Shown: piece by piece, positions 15,921-24,928 of the stretch
Position numbering within the stretch: the stretch's first letter is position 1
How the letters are laid out: every line of letters begins with the position of its first letter
NCBI GenBank assembly: GCA_902801625.1
Contig: CADCJI010000001.1
Location: forward strand, 1 to 64,000
Reading direction: 5' to 3'
Origin: an uncultured Bacteroidia bacterium
GTDB taxonomy: Bacteria; Bacteroidota; Bacteroidia; Bacteroidales; F082
DNA: 64,000 nt
Notes under the pieces: model-generated
Told to the model about the DNA's origin: nothing
Seen by the model: the letters and a program-made list of their open reading frames with translations, nothing else
Databases searched by the model: none
Program-made: the position numbers and the translations under genes

Positions 15921-18527
15921 ATGAAGATAAAGTCTTTACTTCTATTGTTGATATTGGCGTTTTGTGCGTCTTGGGCTGCAAAAGGCCAAAATCCTATCTT
16001 TGCCAATCCATTGACGATAAACAATGGGAATACCGTGAGTTCCTCTGTGCCATTTCGGGGTGATTGTGCCCAATATGGCACCTATAGCCAGTTTATCATT
16101 CCTCAAGCAGATCTAACTGCTATGAGAGGAGGTACAATGACTAAGTTGTCATTTTACTGCCTTTACAAGAATTTGAATTGGGGTTCTGCTAGGTTTTCTG
16201 TTTGTATGGCTGAAGTAACTAGCGATGGCTTTTCAGAAGCGGTTTTTGCCGATTGGAATTCGTTGAGTACTGTCTATAGTGGTAGTCTTTCTGTGAATGA
16301 CAATTACATGATGGAGATTGTACTTGATAGTGCTTTCACTTATTATGGAGGCAACCTTATGATTGGTTTTCAGGAAGATGCAATGGGCTCAAATGTTTTG
16401 AATCTATGGTCTGGAGTCAAAGTGTCATCTTCAATTAATTATACATCTGTGTATGCTTCTGGCTCCTCTTATTCTAATTCACTTTTTTATCAAGGTTCAC
16501 GATTCCTTCCTAAAATGACCTTCGAATACTATATTCTTGACTATCCGATGGTGGAGGTTACTGAAGACGATATCGATACTTATACCGCTTCATTTTCGTG
16601 GGAAATGCCGAGTTCCGATGTCACAGGATATAAATATCAATACAATAAAGTTTCTGAAACGTTTGATGACGTTTGGATTGAACTTCCTCCAACGGCAACT
16701 TCAGTGACCCTCGAGGGCTTGGATCCAACCACCAAGTATTTCTTCCGGATAAAGGCATGTTATGGAGAACACGAAAGTGCTATGACCATCGTTGACTTTA
16801 AAACCACCTGTCCTGATTTTGCCACAATTCCATACTATGAAAACTTCGACTCGTATGTGGTTGCTGATGAATGGATTCCTAGTAGACGAACGTTACCAGA
16901 TTGTTGGGATTATATCAATGCATCCACGAACCCTATGGATAATGTGTATCCATCTCTGCATTTTCGTAGTACTCTTTCTCAATATGCTTATTCTCAACCT
17001 AATAGTTTGTGCTTCTATATCGACAATCATTTATCATATTTTGACCCCAAGCCACAATATGTCATATTACCCCCAATGCAGAGCATTAGCGGATTGCGCA
17101 TGAAACTCTATGCAAGATCGTATGTTTCTGACAATTCTTTCGCTAAGACATTCAAAGTAGGAGTGATGGAAGTAACCGAAAGTGGTCCAGAATTCATCGA
17201 AATCAAAGAGATTACTACGACTAGTGAGTATCAGCCTTATACGATTGATTTTGATAATTATGGAGGTTCTGGCAATCGTATTGCCATCTGGATGGAGGTG
17301 CCCAATGTTTATTATGGGGGCGTTTTTATTGACAACATTGAGGTGGAAGGATTACCTGTGTTCACTAGGACAATTCCTTCACATGGCGGAACCTCAGCTG
17401 GCTGGTATCTGATATCCTCTCCTTTGGTTGATGAAACCAATCCGGAAGATGTGGCACATCTTATTAATGACGATGATTCTGGTTTTGACCTTTATCGTTT
17501 CAATCAAAGTCCTGAAGAATGGCTCTTGGTGTGGGAAAACTGGAAGCAAGAACCCTTCAACTTTGAACCAGGTCAAGGTTATCTTTATGCTAATAGCAAG
17601 GATGTCACACTTTCCTTTATTGGCATGCCTATCGAAGACAGTACTTTCTCCGTTACGTTGCAAAGGGACGAAAATGCACGGTATAAAGGTTGGAATCTTG
17701 TGGGCAACCCCTTCAGCGTCCCAGCTTATATATTAGGAGATAAGTCGTATTATAGGATGAACAGCTCAGGCTCGGATTATGTGCCAGAGAGTAACGGTTC
17801 GCCTATCGAAGCCATGGAAGGCATATTTGTGCATGCTCTGAATAATGGTGAAATCCTTACGTTCACCACTATGTTACCCACCAGAAACAGTGAACAATTA
17901 TCTGTCAGCGTTAGTAAGATAACACGAAGTGGCTTTAACGCTCCCATCGACCGCGCCATCCTTCGTTTCGATGAAGGCGATATGTTGCCAAAATTCCAAC
18001 TCAACGAGCAGAATGCAAAACTCTACATCCCACAAAACGGTCAGGACTATGCCGTGGTCTCCGCCGAAGGCCAAGGCGAAATGCCTGTCAATTTCCGAGC
18101 TGACGAAGATGGCACCTATACCTTGAGCCTTACCATCGAGAACGTTGAGTTCAGTTACCTGCACCTCTTTGACAACAAGACCGGCACCGATATCGACTTG
18201 CTTGCTCCTGAGCATGCCGAAGGGCCAATCACTTATACATTCGATGCCACCACCATGGACTATGAGAGCCGCTTCAAGCTGGTGTATGCCACAGGCAGCA
18301 GTGTCGATGGCGACAGCTTCACGTTCCTCAACAGCAACGGCAACTTCAGCATCTTTGGCATCGAAGGCGAAGCCACCTTGCAGGTGCTCGACGTGATGGG
18401 CCGCGTGCTCAGCATCGAGACCTTCAACGGCAGCATCGATAAACGTCTTGATGTCGCACCTGGCGTGTACTTCATCCGCCTCGTGAGTGGCAGTGACGTA
18501 AAGACACAGAAGATTGTGGTGAGATAA
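15921..18527 (+). CDS. Large T9SS cargo protein with Fn3 and choice-of-anchor J-like domains
   Basis: 868 aa. I chose ATG 15921 because it starts a signal peptide (MKIKSLLLLLILAFCASWAA) after a promoter; the open frame upstream is non-coding. Order: an N-terminal beta-rich domain (about 25-190); a fibronectin type III domain (about 205-295, SFSWEMPSSDVTGYKYQY, LEGLDPTTKYFFRIKA); a jelly-roll of choice-of-anchor J type (about 300-475, ATIPYYENFD); a second beta-rich region; and a T9SS type A domain (about 800-868, LQVLDVMGRVL, GVYFIRLVSG, TQKIVVR). Probably a cell-surface adhesin or glycan/peptide-binding protein. No catalytic motif seen. The first 2 kb are AT-richer than the 3' end, suggesting a mosaic origin. 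Confidence 0.82.
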   Translation: MKIKSLLLLLILAFCASWAAKGQNPIFANPLTINNGNTVSSSVPFRGDCAQYGTYSQFIIPQADLTAMRGGTMTKLSFYCLYKNLNWGSARFSVCMAEVTSDGFSEAVFADWNSLSTVYSGSLSVNDNYMMEIVLDSAFTYYGGNLMIGFQEDAMGSNVLNLWSGVKVSSSINYTSVYASGSSYSNSLFYQGSRFLPKMTFEYYILDYPMVEVTEDDIDTYTASFSWEMPSSDVTGYKYQYNKVSETFDDVWIELPPTATSVTLEGLDPTTKYFFRIKACYGEHESAMTIVDFKTTCPDFATIPYYENFDSYVVADEWIPSRRTLPDCWDYINASTNPMDNVYPSLHFRSTLSQYAYSQPNSLCFYIDNHLSYFDPKPQYVILPPMQSISGLRMKLYARSYVSDNSFAKTFKVGVMEVTESGPEFIEIKEITTTSEYQPYTIDFDNYGGSGNRIAIWMEVPNVYYGGVFIDNIEVEGLPVFTRTIPSHGGTSAGWYLISSPLVDETNPEDVAHLINDDDSGFDLYRFNQSPEEWLLVWENWKQEPFNFEPGQGYLYANSKDVTLSFIGMPIEDSTFSVTLQRDENARYKGWNLVGNPFSVPAYILGDKSYYRMNSSGSDYVPESNGSPIEAMEGIFVHALNNGEILTFTTMLPTRNSEQLSVSVSKITRSGFNAPIDRAILRFDEGDMLPKFQLNEQNAKLYIPQNGQDYAVVSAEGQGEMPVNFRADEDGTYTLSLTIENVEFSYLHLFDNKTGTDIDLLAPEHAEGPITYTFDATTMDYESRFKLVYATGSSVDGDSFTFLNSNGNFSIFGIEGEATLQVLDVMGRVLSIETFNGSIDKRLDVAPGVYFIRLVSGSDVKTQKIVVR

Positions 18528-18552
18528 AGAGGTTACCTTAATAGTAATAACG

Positions 18553-18590
18553 AAAAAATAAGCCGCGAAGACCTTCGCGGCTTATTTTTT
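18553..18590 (+). terminator. Rho-independent terminator
   Basis: 18-base stem AAATAAGCCGCGAAG / CTTCGCGGCTTATTT (extended by A/T pairs) with a two-base loop, followed by T residues. Confidence 0.85.
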
Positions 18591-18593
18591 GCC

Positions 18594-18690
18594 TATCTTT
18601 GCACCCGCAAAGGTCCCTGAGCCTGCGGTCCCTGAGGTCCATCGAAGGGTCGAAGGGCCGACCGTTAAAATACATGCCTCGACAAGCTCA
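18594..18690 (+). promoter_or_regulatory. metG promoter and a GGTCCCTGAGCC-type repeat
   Basis: TATCTTTG at 18594-18601 matches TAnnTTTG. The leader then contains GGTCCCTGAGCCTGCGG, GGGTCGAAGGGCCGACC and CTCGACAAGCTCAGC words, the family found inside the LysM gene. Short AACTGAA-type direct repeats follow up to the ATG. Confidence 0.55.
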
Positions 18691-18745
18691 GCAACCTGCA
18701 TTAACTGAACAACTGAATAACTGAACAACTAATAACTGATTTATC

Positions 18746-20824
18746 ATGGAATCAACGAACAAACCCTCAATCCGTGAAAACGGATTTAAGCGTTACACGG
18801 TAACCACGGCCTTGCCCTATGCCAACGGCCCCGTCCACATCGGTCACCTTGCCGGCGTCTACATCCCCGCCGACACTTATGTCCGCTATCTGCGAATGCG
18901 TGGTGAGGACGTCTTGTTTGTCGGTGGTTCCGACGAACACGGCGTACCGATTACCATCAAAGCCGAAAAGGAAGGCTGCACACCACAAGATATCGTGGAC
19001 CGCTATCATGAGATCATCAAGAAGTCGTTCGAGGAGCTGGGTATCAGCTACGACATCTACTCGCGCACCTCTTCGAAGATGCATCGTGCCACGGCCCAAG
19101 AGTTCTTTAAGAAGCTTTATGACGAAGGAAAGTTCATCGAAAAAGAGACGGAGCAATACTTCGACCCCGAACGTCAGAAGTTCCTTTCCGACAGATATAT
19201 CGTGGGTACCTGCCCGAAATGCGGCGCAGAAGGCGCCTACGGCGACCAATGCGAGAAATGCGGCAGCTCACTCAGCCCTGATGAGCTGATTAATCCGCAT
19301 TCCCAACTTAGCGGCGCGGCCTTGGTGAAGAAGCCGACCAAACACTGGTACCTGCCTTTGGACCAATACGAGCCTTGGCTCCGCGAGTGGATCCTCGAAG
19401 GCCATAAGGAATGGAAATCGAATGTCTACGGCCAGGTGAAGAGCTGGCTCGACGGCGGCTTGCAACCTCGTGCCGTCACCCGCGACTTGGACTGGGGCGT
19501 TCCCGTCCCGATTGAGGGTGCAGAAGGTAAGGTGCTATACGTGTGGTTTGACGCTCCCATCGGCTATATCTCCAACACCAAGGAGATCTGCGAACAACGC
19601 GGCGAAGATTGGGAGAAATGGTGGAAAGACCCCGAGACCAAGCTGGTGCATTTCATCGGCAAGGACAACATCGTGTTCCACTGCATCATTTTCCCCTGCA
19701 TGATGAAGGCCTATGGCGACTATATCATGCCCGACAACGTGCCTGCCAACGAGTTCCTCAACCTCGAGAACGACAAGATCTCGACCTCGCGCAACTGGGC
19801 TGTGTGGCTGCACGAATACTTGCAGGAGTTCCCTGGCAAGCAAGATGTGTTGCGTTATGTCTTGACCGCAAACGCGCCCGAGACCAAGGACAACAACTTC
19901 ACCTGGAAGGACTATCAGGACCGCAACAACAACGAGCTGCTGGCCATCTTCGGCAACTTTGTCAACCGCACCTTGGTGCTTACGCATAAGTACTATGAAG
20001 GTGCCGTGCCTGTCTTGGGCAGCCTCAACGACACCGACAAGGCCGTCATCGAAGAGATGAACGCCTATCCCGCCAAAATCGGTCATCTGATTGACACATA
20101 TAAGTTCCGTGAGGCCCTCTCCGAACTGATGAACTTGGCCCGTTTGGGCAACAAATACCTCACTGACAACGAGCCTTGGAAGCAAATCAAGACCGACCCC
20201 GAGCGCGTGAAGACCGTGATGGCTTTGTCGTTGCAGATTGTGGCGCACTTGGCTATCCTCAGCGAGCCTTTCCTGCCGTTTAGCGCAAAGAAGCTCCAGC
20301 AGATGATTGGTCTCGAAGTGAAGGGTTGGAACGATGCCGAGAACACCGTTTTGTTGCCTGAAGGTCATGTCATCAACCAGCCCGAACTGTTGTTCGAGAA
20401 GGTGGAAGACAGTGTGGTGGCCGCTCAGTTGCAGAAACTGGAAGACACCAAGAAAGCCAACCAACTGAATGCTTGGAAGCCTGCCGAGGTGAAGCCTGTG
20501 GTCAGCTTCGACGACTACATGAAAGTGGATGTCCGCGTGGGCACCATCCTCGAGTGCCAGAAGGTGCCGAAGGCCGACAAGTTGCTACAGTTCCTCATCG
20601 ACGACGGCATGCAGAAGCGCACCATCGTGAGCGGCATCGCTAAGTACTATACTGAGCCCGAGAAGCTGGTGGGTAAGCAGGTGTGCTTCGTCGCCAACTT
20701 CGAGCCGCGCAAGCTGAAGGGTGTGGTGAGCGAGGGCATGATCCTCTCCGCCGAGGACAAGGACGGCCGTCTCGTGCTGCTGACGCCTAGCGACTTGGTT
20801 GCGCCAGGATGTAGCGTCGGTTAA
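18746..20824 (+). CDS. metG: Methionyl-tRNA synthetase
   Basis: 692 aa, cytosolic. It charges tRNA-Met. Class I signatures: HIGH motif in [20 protein letters not shown] (about residue 30), zinc knuckle [18 protein letters not shown], and a KMSKS-like loop KISTSRNW. The anticodon-binding helical domain follows. The C-terminal about 110 residues are an OB-fold tRNA-binding domain ([20 protein letters not shown]) that also dimerises the enzyme. Length and order match the Bacteroidetes form. Single-gene transcription unit after a strong terminator. Confidence 0.97.
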   Translation: MESTNKPSIRENGFKRYTVTTALPYANGPVHIGHLAGVYIPADTYVRYLRMRGEDVLFVGGSDEHGVPITIKAEKEGCTPQDIVDRYHEIIKKSFEELGISYDIYSRTSSKMHRATAQEFFKKLYDEGKFIEKETEQYFDPERQKFLSDRYIVGTCPKCGAEGAYGDQCEKCGSSLSPDELINPHSQLSGAALVKKPTKHWYLPLDQYEPWLREWILEGHKEWKSNVYGQVKSWLDGGLQPRAVTRDLDWGVPVPIEGAEGKVLYVWFDAPIGYISNTKEICEQRGEDWEKWWKDPETKLVHFIGKDNIVFHCIIFPCMMKAYGDYIMPDNVPANEFLNLENDKISTSRNWAVWLHEYLQEFPGKQDVLRYVLTANAPETKDNNFTWKDYQDRNNNELLAIFGNFVNRTLVLTHKYYEGAVPVLGSLNDTDKAVIEEMNAYPAKIGHLIDTYKFREALSELMNLARLGNKYLTDNEPWKQIKTDPERVKTVMALSLQIVAHLAILSEPFLPFSAKKLQQMIGLEVKGWNDAENTVLLPEGHVINQPELLFEKVEDSVVAAQLQKLEDTKKANQLNAWKPAEVKPVVSFDDYMKVDVRVGTILECQKVPKADKLLQFLIDDGMQKRTIVSGIAKYYTEPEKLVGKQVCFVANFEPRKLKGVVSEGMILSAEDKDGRLVLLTPSDLVAPGCSVG

Positions 20825-20848
20825 GTCCCCCCCATATCACACAATCAG

Positions 20849-20999
20849 CCTCCCATGTCATTCCAACGGAAGCTAGTGCGAAAGCATGGAATCTATGGGA
20901 GGCGGTTCAAAAAGCAAAGACCTTATTTGACGGCTTCATAAATCATAGATCCCAAGCCACCGCACACACCAGCGTGGGGATGACATGCTTTATGAAGCC
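20849..20999. repeat. Two REP-like hairpin elements
   Basis: Element 20849-20902 has arms CCTCCCAT / ATGGGAGG. Element 20932-20999 has arms GGCTTCATAAATCAT / ATGCTTTATGAAGCC. A short GGTTCAAAA spacer lies between, the same pairing order as at 26.9-27.3 kb. The gap between metG and polA holds nothing else. Confidence 0.75.
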
Positions 21000-21056
21000 T
21001 GCTTTAACGAATAACATATTTAATTAGTCCTGCCCCTATTTGGGTGACAGGATAAA

Positions 21057-23912
21057 TCAATGCGCCTCCAGCCAGTTCGCCCCTGTGTTCATCTCCACCA
21101 CCACCGGCACCGACAGTGGCAAGGCATTCACCATCTTATCCTGAACGATTGCCTTTAAGGCGTCGAGTTCGTCCAGATGCGCGTCGAAGACTAACTCGTC
21201 GTGCACCTGAAGGATCATCTTCGACTGCATCTTCAAGCGCTCCAGCTCCTGATGGATTCCGATCATGGCAATCTTGATCATGTCAGCCGAGCTGCCTTGG
21301 ATGGGCGCGTTGATGGCGTTGCGCTCGGCGAAGCCGCGCACCACGCTGTTCGCGCCGTTGATGTCGCGCAGGTAACGGCGACGGCCCAAAATAGTCTCGG
21401 CATAGCCGCGTTCACGCGCCAAGGCGATGCTGCGGTTCATGTAATCCTTGATGCCCGCATACTCCTCGAAGTATTTCTTGATGATGTCGGCCGCCTCGCT
21501 ACGCGAAAGCTCCATGCGCTCGGCCAAGCCGAAGGCCGACATACCGTAGATGATGCCGAAGTTGACCGCTTTGGCACGGCTGCGTTGCTCTTTGGTGACT
21601 TGGTCCATCGGCACATGGAACACCTTAGCCGCTGTGGCGGCATGGATGTCGTGACCGAGGTTGAAGTCGTTGACCATGGCAGGGTCTTGACTCAAATGGG
21701 CGATGATGCGCAACTCGATTTGGCTATAATCGGCGGCAAGAAGGGTATAAGCCTCGCTACGCGGTACGAAGGCACGACGGATTTCGCGGCCTTTCTCGGT
21801 ACGCACAGGGATATTCTGTAAATTGGGGTTGTTGGAACTCAAGCGCCCCGTGGCTGTCACCGCCTGGTTGTAGGAGGTGTGGATCAGCCCGTCCTTCTGG
21901 TTGACCAAGGCTGGCAGTGCATCGAGGTAGGTTGACTTCAGCTTGGTGAATGAGCGGTAGTCCAAAATCATTTGGATGATAGGGTGCTTGTGGGATAGTT
22001 TCTGTAGGACATCCTCGCCCGTGGCATACTGTCCCGTCTTGGTTTTCTTGGCCTTTTCGTCGATACGCAGGCGCTCGAAGAGGATCTCGCCTAATTGTTT
22101 CGGTGAAGCGATATTGAAAGGCATGCCAGCGGCTTTATAGATCTCTTCCTCTATCTTGTGAATCTCGACGCCAAAGGCCTCGCTGATTTGCTGCAGATTC
22201 TCAGTGTCGATGCGCACGCCGTTAGCCTCCATGCGACTCAAAACAGGCACGAGCGGCATCTCAATCTCATAAAACAGCTTCTCCACACCGTTTTCTTTAA
22301 GCAGAGGCAGCAGTTTCTCATAGAGTTGCAGCGTGATGTCGGCATCTTCGGCAGCATATTCCTTCACCAGTTCCACAGGTACCTCGCGCATGGTCTTTTG
22401 CTGACGGCCTTTACCGATTAGGTCCTCGATGGGAATGGTGAGGTAGTTGAGGTAGACCTCGGCGAGGTAGTCCATGTTGTGGCGTTGCTCGGGCTCAAGG
22501 AGGTAATGCGCCAGCATCGTATCAAACAGTTTGCCCTTTACGCTGATGCCGTATTGCGCCAGCATTGAGATGTCGTATTTCAGGTTTTGCCCGATTTTCA
22601 GGATGCTTTCATCCTCAAACAAGGGCCGCAGCAGTTCCAGTTTCTTCTGGCAAGCCTCGCGCTCGGCGGGCATGGACAGATACCAAGCCTCGTGCGCCTT
22701 GATGGCGAAGGAAAGTCCCACCAATTCGGCGGAGTACACGTCGATGTTGGTGGTTTCGGTGTCGAAGACAAATTGCTTTTGTTTGGACAGCAAATCCACC
22801 AAAGCTTTGATGTCGGTTTCAGTTTCCACAAGTTTGTAGTCGTGTGCCAACGTCTTGGCTGAGTCCTTGTCGGAGAACTCCAGCAGACCACTATTGTCGC
22901 CCTGGTTGAAGAGGTCGAAGGTCTCGTTGGACGAGAATAGGTCGGGGTGTTGACTCCCCCCTGAAGTCCCCGTGGGTTGATTCCCCCTCTGAGAGGGGGG
23001 CAGGGGGGAGTCAACACCATGCTTCCCCTTATAATCCTCCAAAAACCGTTTGGCGAATGTCTTGAATTCCAGTTCCTCAAACAAAGCCATCAAGGCAGGT
23101 ACATCGGGCTCTTTGGCTTTCAGTTCCTCCTCGTCGAAGTCGACGGGCACCTCTAAATTAATGGTTGCCAACGCTTTTGACATCAGTCCTTGCTCGGCGA
23201 AATTGATGACGTTTTCCTTTTGTTTACCTTTCAGCTCGTCGGCATGGGCGATGAGGTTCTCCACGCTGCCATATTTTCCCACCAGAATCGCAGCCGTCTT
23301 CTCGCCGATGCCTGGGATGCCTGGGATGTTGTCGGCGGCATCGCCCCATAGGCCAAGGATGTCGATGAGTTGTTTAGGCTCTTGGATGCCATAGCGTTCG
23401 CAAACTTCTTTTGGACCCCACACTTGTGCTGGCTCGCCGAATTTGGCGGGTTTGTAGAGCAGAATCCTGTCTGTTACTAGTTGCCCGAAGTCCTTGTCGG
23501 GGGTCATCATATAGGTGAGGAAGCCTTGTTGTTCCGCTTTTTTCGCCAGGGTGCCGATGACATCGTCTGCTTCGTAGCCTTCCACGCCGTAGACGGGAAT
23601 GTTGAAGGCCTCGATGAGTCTTATTATATAAGGTATGGCATCGCGGAGGTCGTCGGGCATCTTCTCGCGGTTGGCTTTGTATTCGCTATATTCGGCCTGC
23701 CGTTGTGCGGTGCCAGACACATCGAAGGCCACGCCGATATGGGTGGGCTTTTCTTTCTGAAGGATTTCGTAGAGTGAGTTCAAAAAGCCCATCACCGCCG
23801 AGGTGTTGACCCCTTTCGAATTCATTCGTGGGTTCTTGCTCATGGCGAAGAAAGCCCTGTATATCAATGCGTAGGCATCCAAAAGGAATAGTTTTTTCTC
23901 TGTGGTTTCCAT
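21057..23912 (-). CDS. polA: DNA polymerase I
   Basis: 951 aa from ATG 23912 (METTEKKLFLLDAYALIYRA). It fills gaps and removes RNA primers in replication and repair. Domains: 5'-3' exonuclease (about 1-290, DVSGTAQRQAEYSEYKANRE, GYEADDVIGTLA); 3'-5' proofreading exonuclease with intact motifs DTETTN, NLKYDISML and YAAEDADI; polymerase with motifs A (AADYSQIELRI), B (RSRAKAVNFGIIYG) and C (QVHDELVFD). Odd: residues about 299-322 are encoded by a palindromic repeat placed in the linker between the two exonuclease domains without breaking the frame. Confidence 0.96.
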   Translation of the reverse strand: METTEKKLFLLDAYALIYRAFFAMSKNPRMNSKGVNTSAVMGFLNSLYEILQKEKPTHIGVAFDVSGTAQRQAEYSEYKANREKMPDDLRDAIPYIIRLIEAFNIPVYGVEGYEADDVIGTLAKKAEQQGFLTYMMTPDKDFGQLVTDRILLYKPAKFGEPAQVWGPKEVCERYGIQEPKQLIDILGLWGDAADNIPGIPGIGEKTAAILVGKYGSVENLIAHADELKGKQKENVINFAEQGLMSKALATINLEVPVDFDEEELKAKEPDVPALMALFEELEFKTFAKRFLEDYKGKHGVDSPLPPSQRGNQPTGTSGGSQHPDLFSSNETFDLFNQGDNSGLLEFSDKDSAKTLAHDYKLVETETDIKALVDLLSKQKQFVFDTETTNIDVYSAELVGLSFAIKAHEAWYLSMPAEREACQKKLELLRPLFEDESILKIGQNLKYDISMLAQYGISVKGKLFDTMLAHYLLEPEQRHNMDYLAEVYLNYLTIPIEDLIGKGRQQKTMREVPVELVKEYAAEDADITLQLYEKLLPLLKENGVEKLFYEIEMPLVPVLSRMEANGVRIDTENLQQISEAFGVEIHKIEEEIYKAAGMPFNIASPKQLGEILFERLRIDEKAKKTKTGQYATGEDVLQKLSHKHPIIQMILDYRSFTKLKSTYLDALPALVNQKDGLIHTSYNQAVTATGRLSSNNPNLQNIPVRTEKGREIRRAFVPRSEAYTLLAADYSQIELRIIAHLSQDPAMVNDFNLGHDIHAATAAKVFHVPMDQVTKEQRSRAKAVNFGIIYGMSAFGLAERMELSRSEAADIIKKYFEEYAGIKDYMNRSIALARERGYAETILGRRRYLRDINGANSVVRGFAERNAINAPIQGSSADMIKIAMIGIHQELERLKMQSKMILQVHDELVFDAHLDELDALKAIVQDKMVNALPLSVPVVVEMNTGANWLEAH
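22947..23017. repeat. In-frame palindromic insert in the polA linker
   Basis: Arms GTGTTGACTCCCCCCTG / CAGGGGGGAGTCAACAC are perfect over 17 bases. An inner CCCCCTC/GAGGGGG hairpin lies in the second half. The translated segment is SPLPPSQRGNQPTGTSGG, a low-complexity linker. Confidence 0.8.
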
Positions 23913-23973
23913 AGTGTTACGTTTGAAAATGTAAAAATACAAAGTTTCGGAATAATATGGATGAGATTTTTGC

Positions 23974-23981
23974 TATTTTTG
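23974..23981 (+). promoter_or_regulatory. Promoter -7 box TATTTTTG
   Basis: Matches TAnnTTTG, 18 bases upstream of the truncated HEPN frame at 24000. Confidence 0.55.
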
Positions 23982-23999
23982 CAGGTAAATAAATCAATT

Positions 24000-24089
24000 A
24001 TGGAGAACAATATCCCACGATGGGAACAGAAGTTACAAAGTTATCATAAAGCCCTGAATCGTGTTGCGGAGGTTGTTAATCGCTTCTGA
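24000..24089 (+). pseudogene. Truncated HEPN-type nucleotidyltransferase partner (HI0074-like)
   Basis: 29 codons: MENNIPRWEQKLQSYHKALN then RVAEVVNRF-stop. This is the usual N-terminus of the HEPN substrate-binding partner that pairs with MNT nucleotidyltransferases (normally about 130 aa). The rest of the HEPN domain, including the RxxxxH active site, is absent. It directly precedes the nucleotidyltransferase gene in the normal gene order. Recognition rests on the short RWxQRxxxxxKAL pattern plus context. Confidence 0.6.
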
Positions 24090-24123
24090 AGACCAATAGG
24101 ATTTGTTTTTCCCAAACCTAAAC

Positions 24124-24441
24124 ATGATGACTTTTGGACTTGCAGACATAGAATTACAAGCTTTGCGTGATGCTTTGGCATCGGTACCTGAGGTCGAAGA
24201 AGCCATTATTTATGGGTCTAGGGCAAGAGGTACAAACCGTATAGCATCCGACATCGATTTGACACTAAAAGGCAATAGCCTCACATATTTGCAACTGGCG
24301 CTTCTTGATGAGAGGATAGATGAATTGTATTTGCCGTATTTTGTGGATCTGAGCTTGTATTCCATGTTGAAAGACCCTGATTTACTTGACAGTATTCATC
24401 GTGAAGGGAAAGTGTTTTACAATCGAGATGAAATGGAATAA
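24124..24441 (+). CDS. MNT-type minimal nucleotidyltransferase
   Basis: 105 aa from ATG 24124. The pol-beta fold signature is GSRARGTNRIASDIDLTL, where GSRARG and DID hold the nucleotide and metals; a third acidic residue lies in YFVDLSLYS. In MNT/HEPN systems this protein adenylylates and silences the HEPN RNase. Here the HEPN gene upstream is reduced to 29 codons, so the antitoxin-like protein appears orphaned. Small and probably co-transcribed from the promoter at 23974. Confidence 0.82.
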   Translation: MMTFGLADIELQALRDALASVPEVEEAIIYGSRARGTNRIASDIDLTLKGNSLTYLQLALLDERIDELYLPYFVDLSLYSMLKDPDLLDSIHREGKVFYNRDEME

Positions 24442-24495
24442 TAGATATTGAATTGCCAAAAAACCGAAAAAAAACATCATTTTCAAAAAAAGTTG

Positions 24496-24620
24496 TACCT
24501 TTGCAATCGAAAACGAGTAATTATTGGTCACAAGCAAGACCGACATTCTTTTATAAACAACTGATTATCAATTTATTGGTAAGGCGGTTGGGTTTGAAAC
24601 GGAAATAAGTCTTACTTTTG
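24496..24620 (+). promoter_or_regulatory. Two candidate promoters for acpP-fabF-rnc
   Basis: TACCTTTG (24496-24503) and TACTTTTG (24613-24620) both match TAnnTTTG. The second has a TTTG at 24593-24596 at the right distance for a -33 box and lies 31 bases before the acpP ATG. Confidence 0.65.
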
Positions 24621-24651
24621 CGGCCTATTTATCAACTAAAAAAAGAGAACT

Positions 24652-24897
24652 ATGCAAGAAATTTTGAATGAAATCGTTCCGATCATTGCTGAGAAACTCG
24701 GCGTGGATCCTTCGGAAGTCACTATGGAAGCCAGCTTTACCAACGACCTGGGTGCCGATTCACTGGACACCGTCGAACTGATGATGGAATTTGAAAAGAG
24801 CTTCAATCTCTCCATCCCGGACGATCAACAGGAAAACATCCAGACTGTGGGTGATGTTGTGAAGCTCATCGAAAAGATGCGTGCTGAAAACAATTGA
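24652..24897 (+). CDS. acpP: Acyl carrier protein
   Basis: 81 aa, acidic. The phosphopantetheine attachment site is the serine in [16 protein letters not shown] (about residue 40). It carries growing acyl chains in fatty-acid synthesis. It heads the operon acpP-fabF-rnc typical of Bacteroidetes, with fabF starting 31 bases after its stop. Length and sequence are standard. Confidence 0.96.
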   Translation: MQEILNEIVPIIAEKLGVDPSEVTMEASFTNDLGADSLDTVELMMEFEKSFNLSIPDDQQENIQTVGDVVKLIEKMRAENN

Positions 24898-24928
24898 TTT
24901 TTCATTAATTAGAAAAATAAACTTTTTC

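Noticed and set aside
19535-20464. 309-aa open frame antisense to metG
   Set aside because: Shadow frame of a highly conserved gene; no recognisable domain or promoter.
24103-24123. Upstream TTG start for the nucleotidyltransferase
   Set aside because: The ATG at 24124 starts the conserved part; the extra seven residues (MFFPNLN) have no family support.
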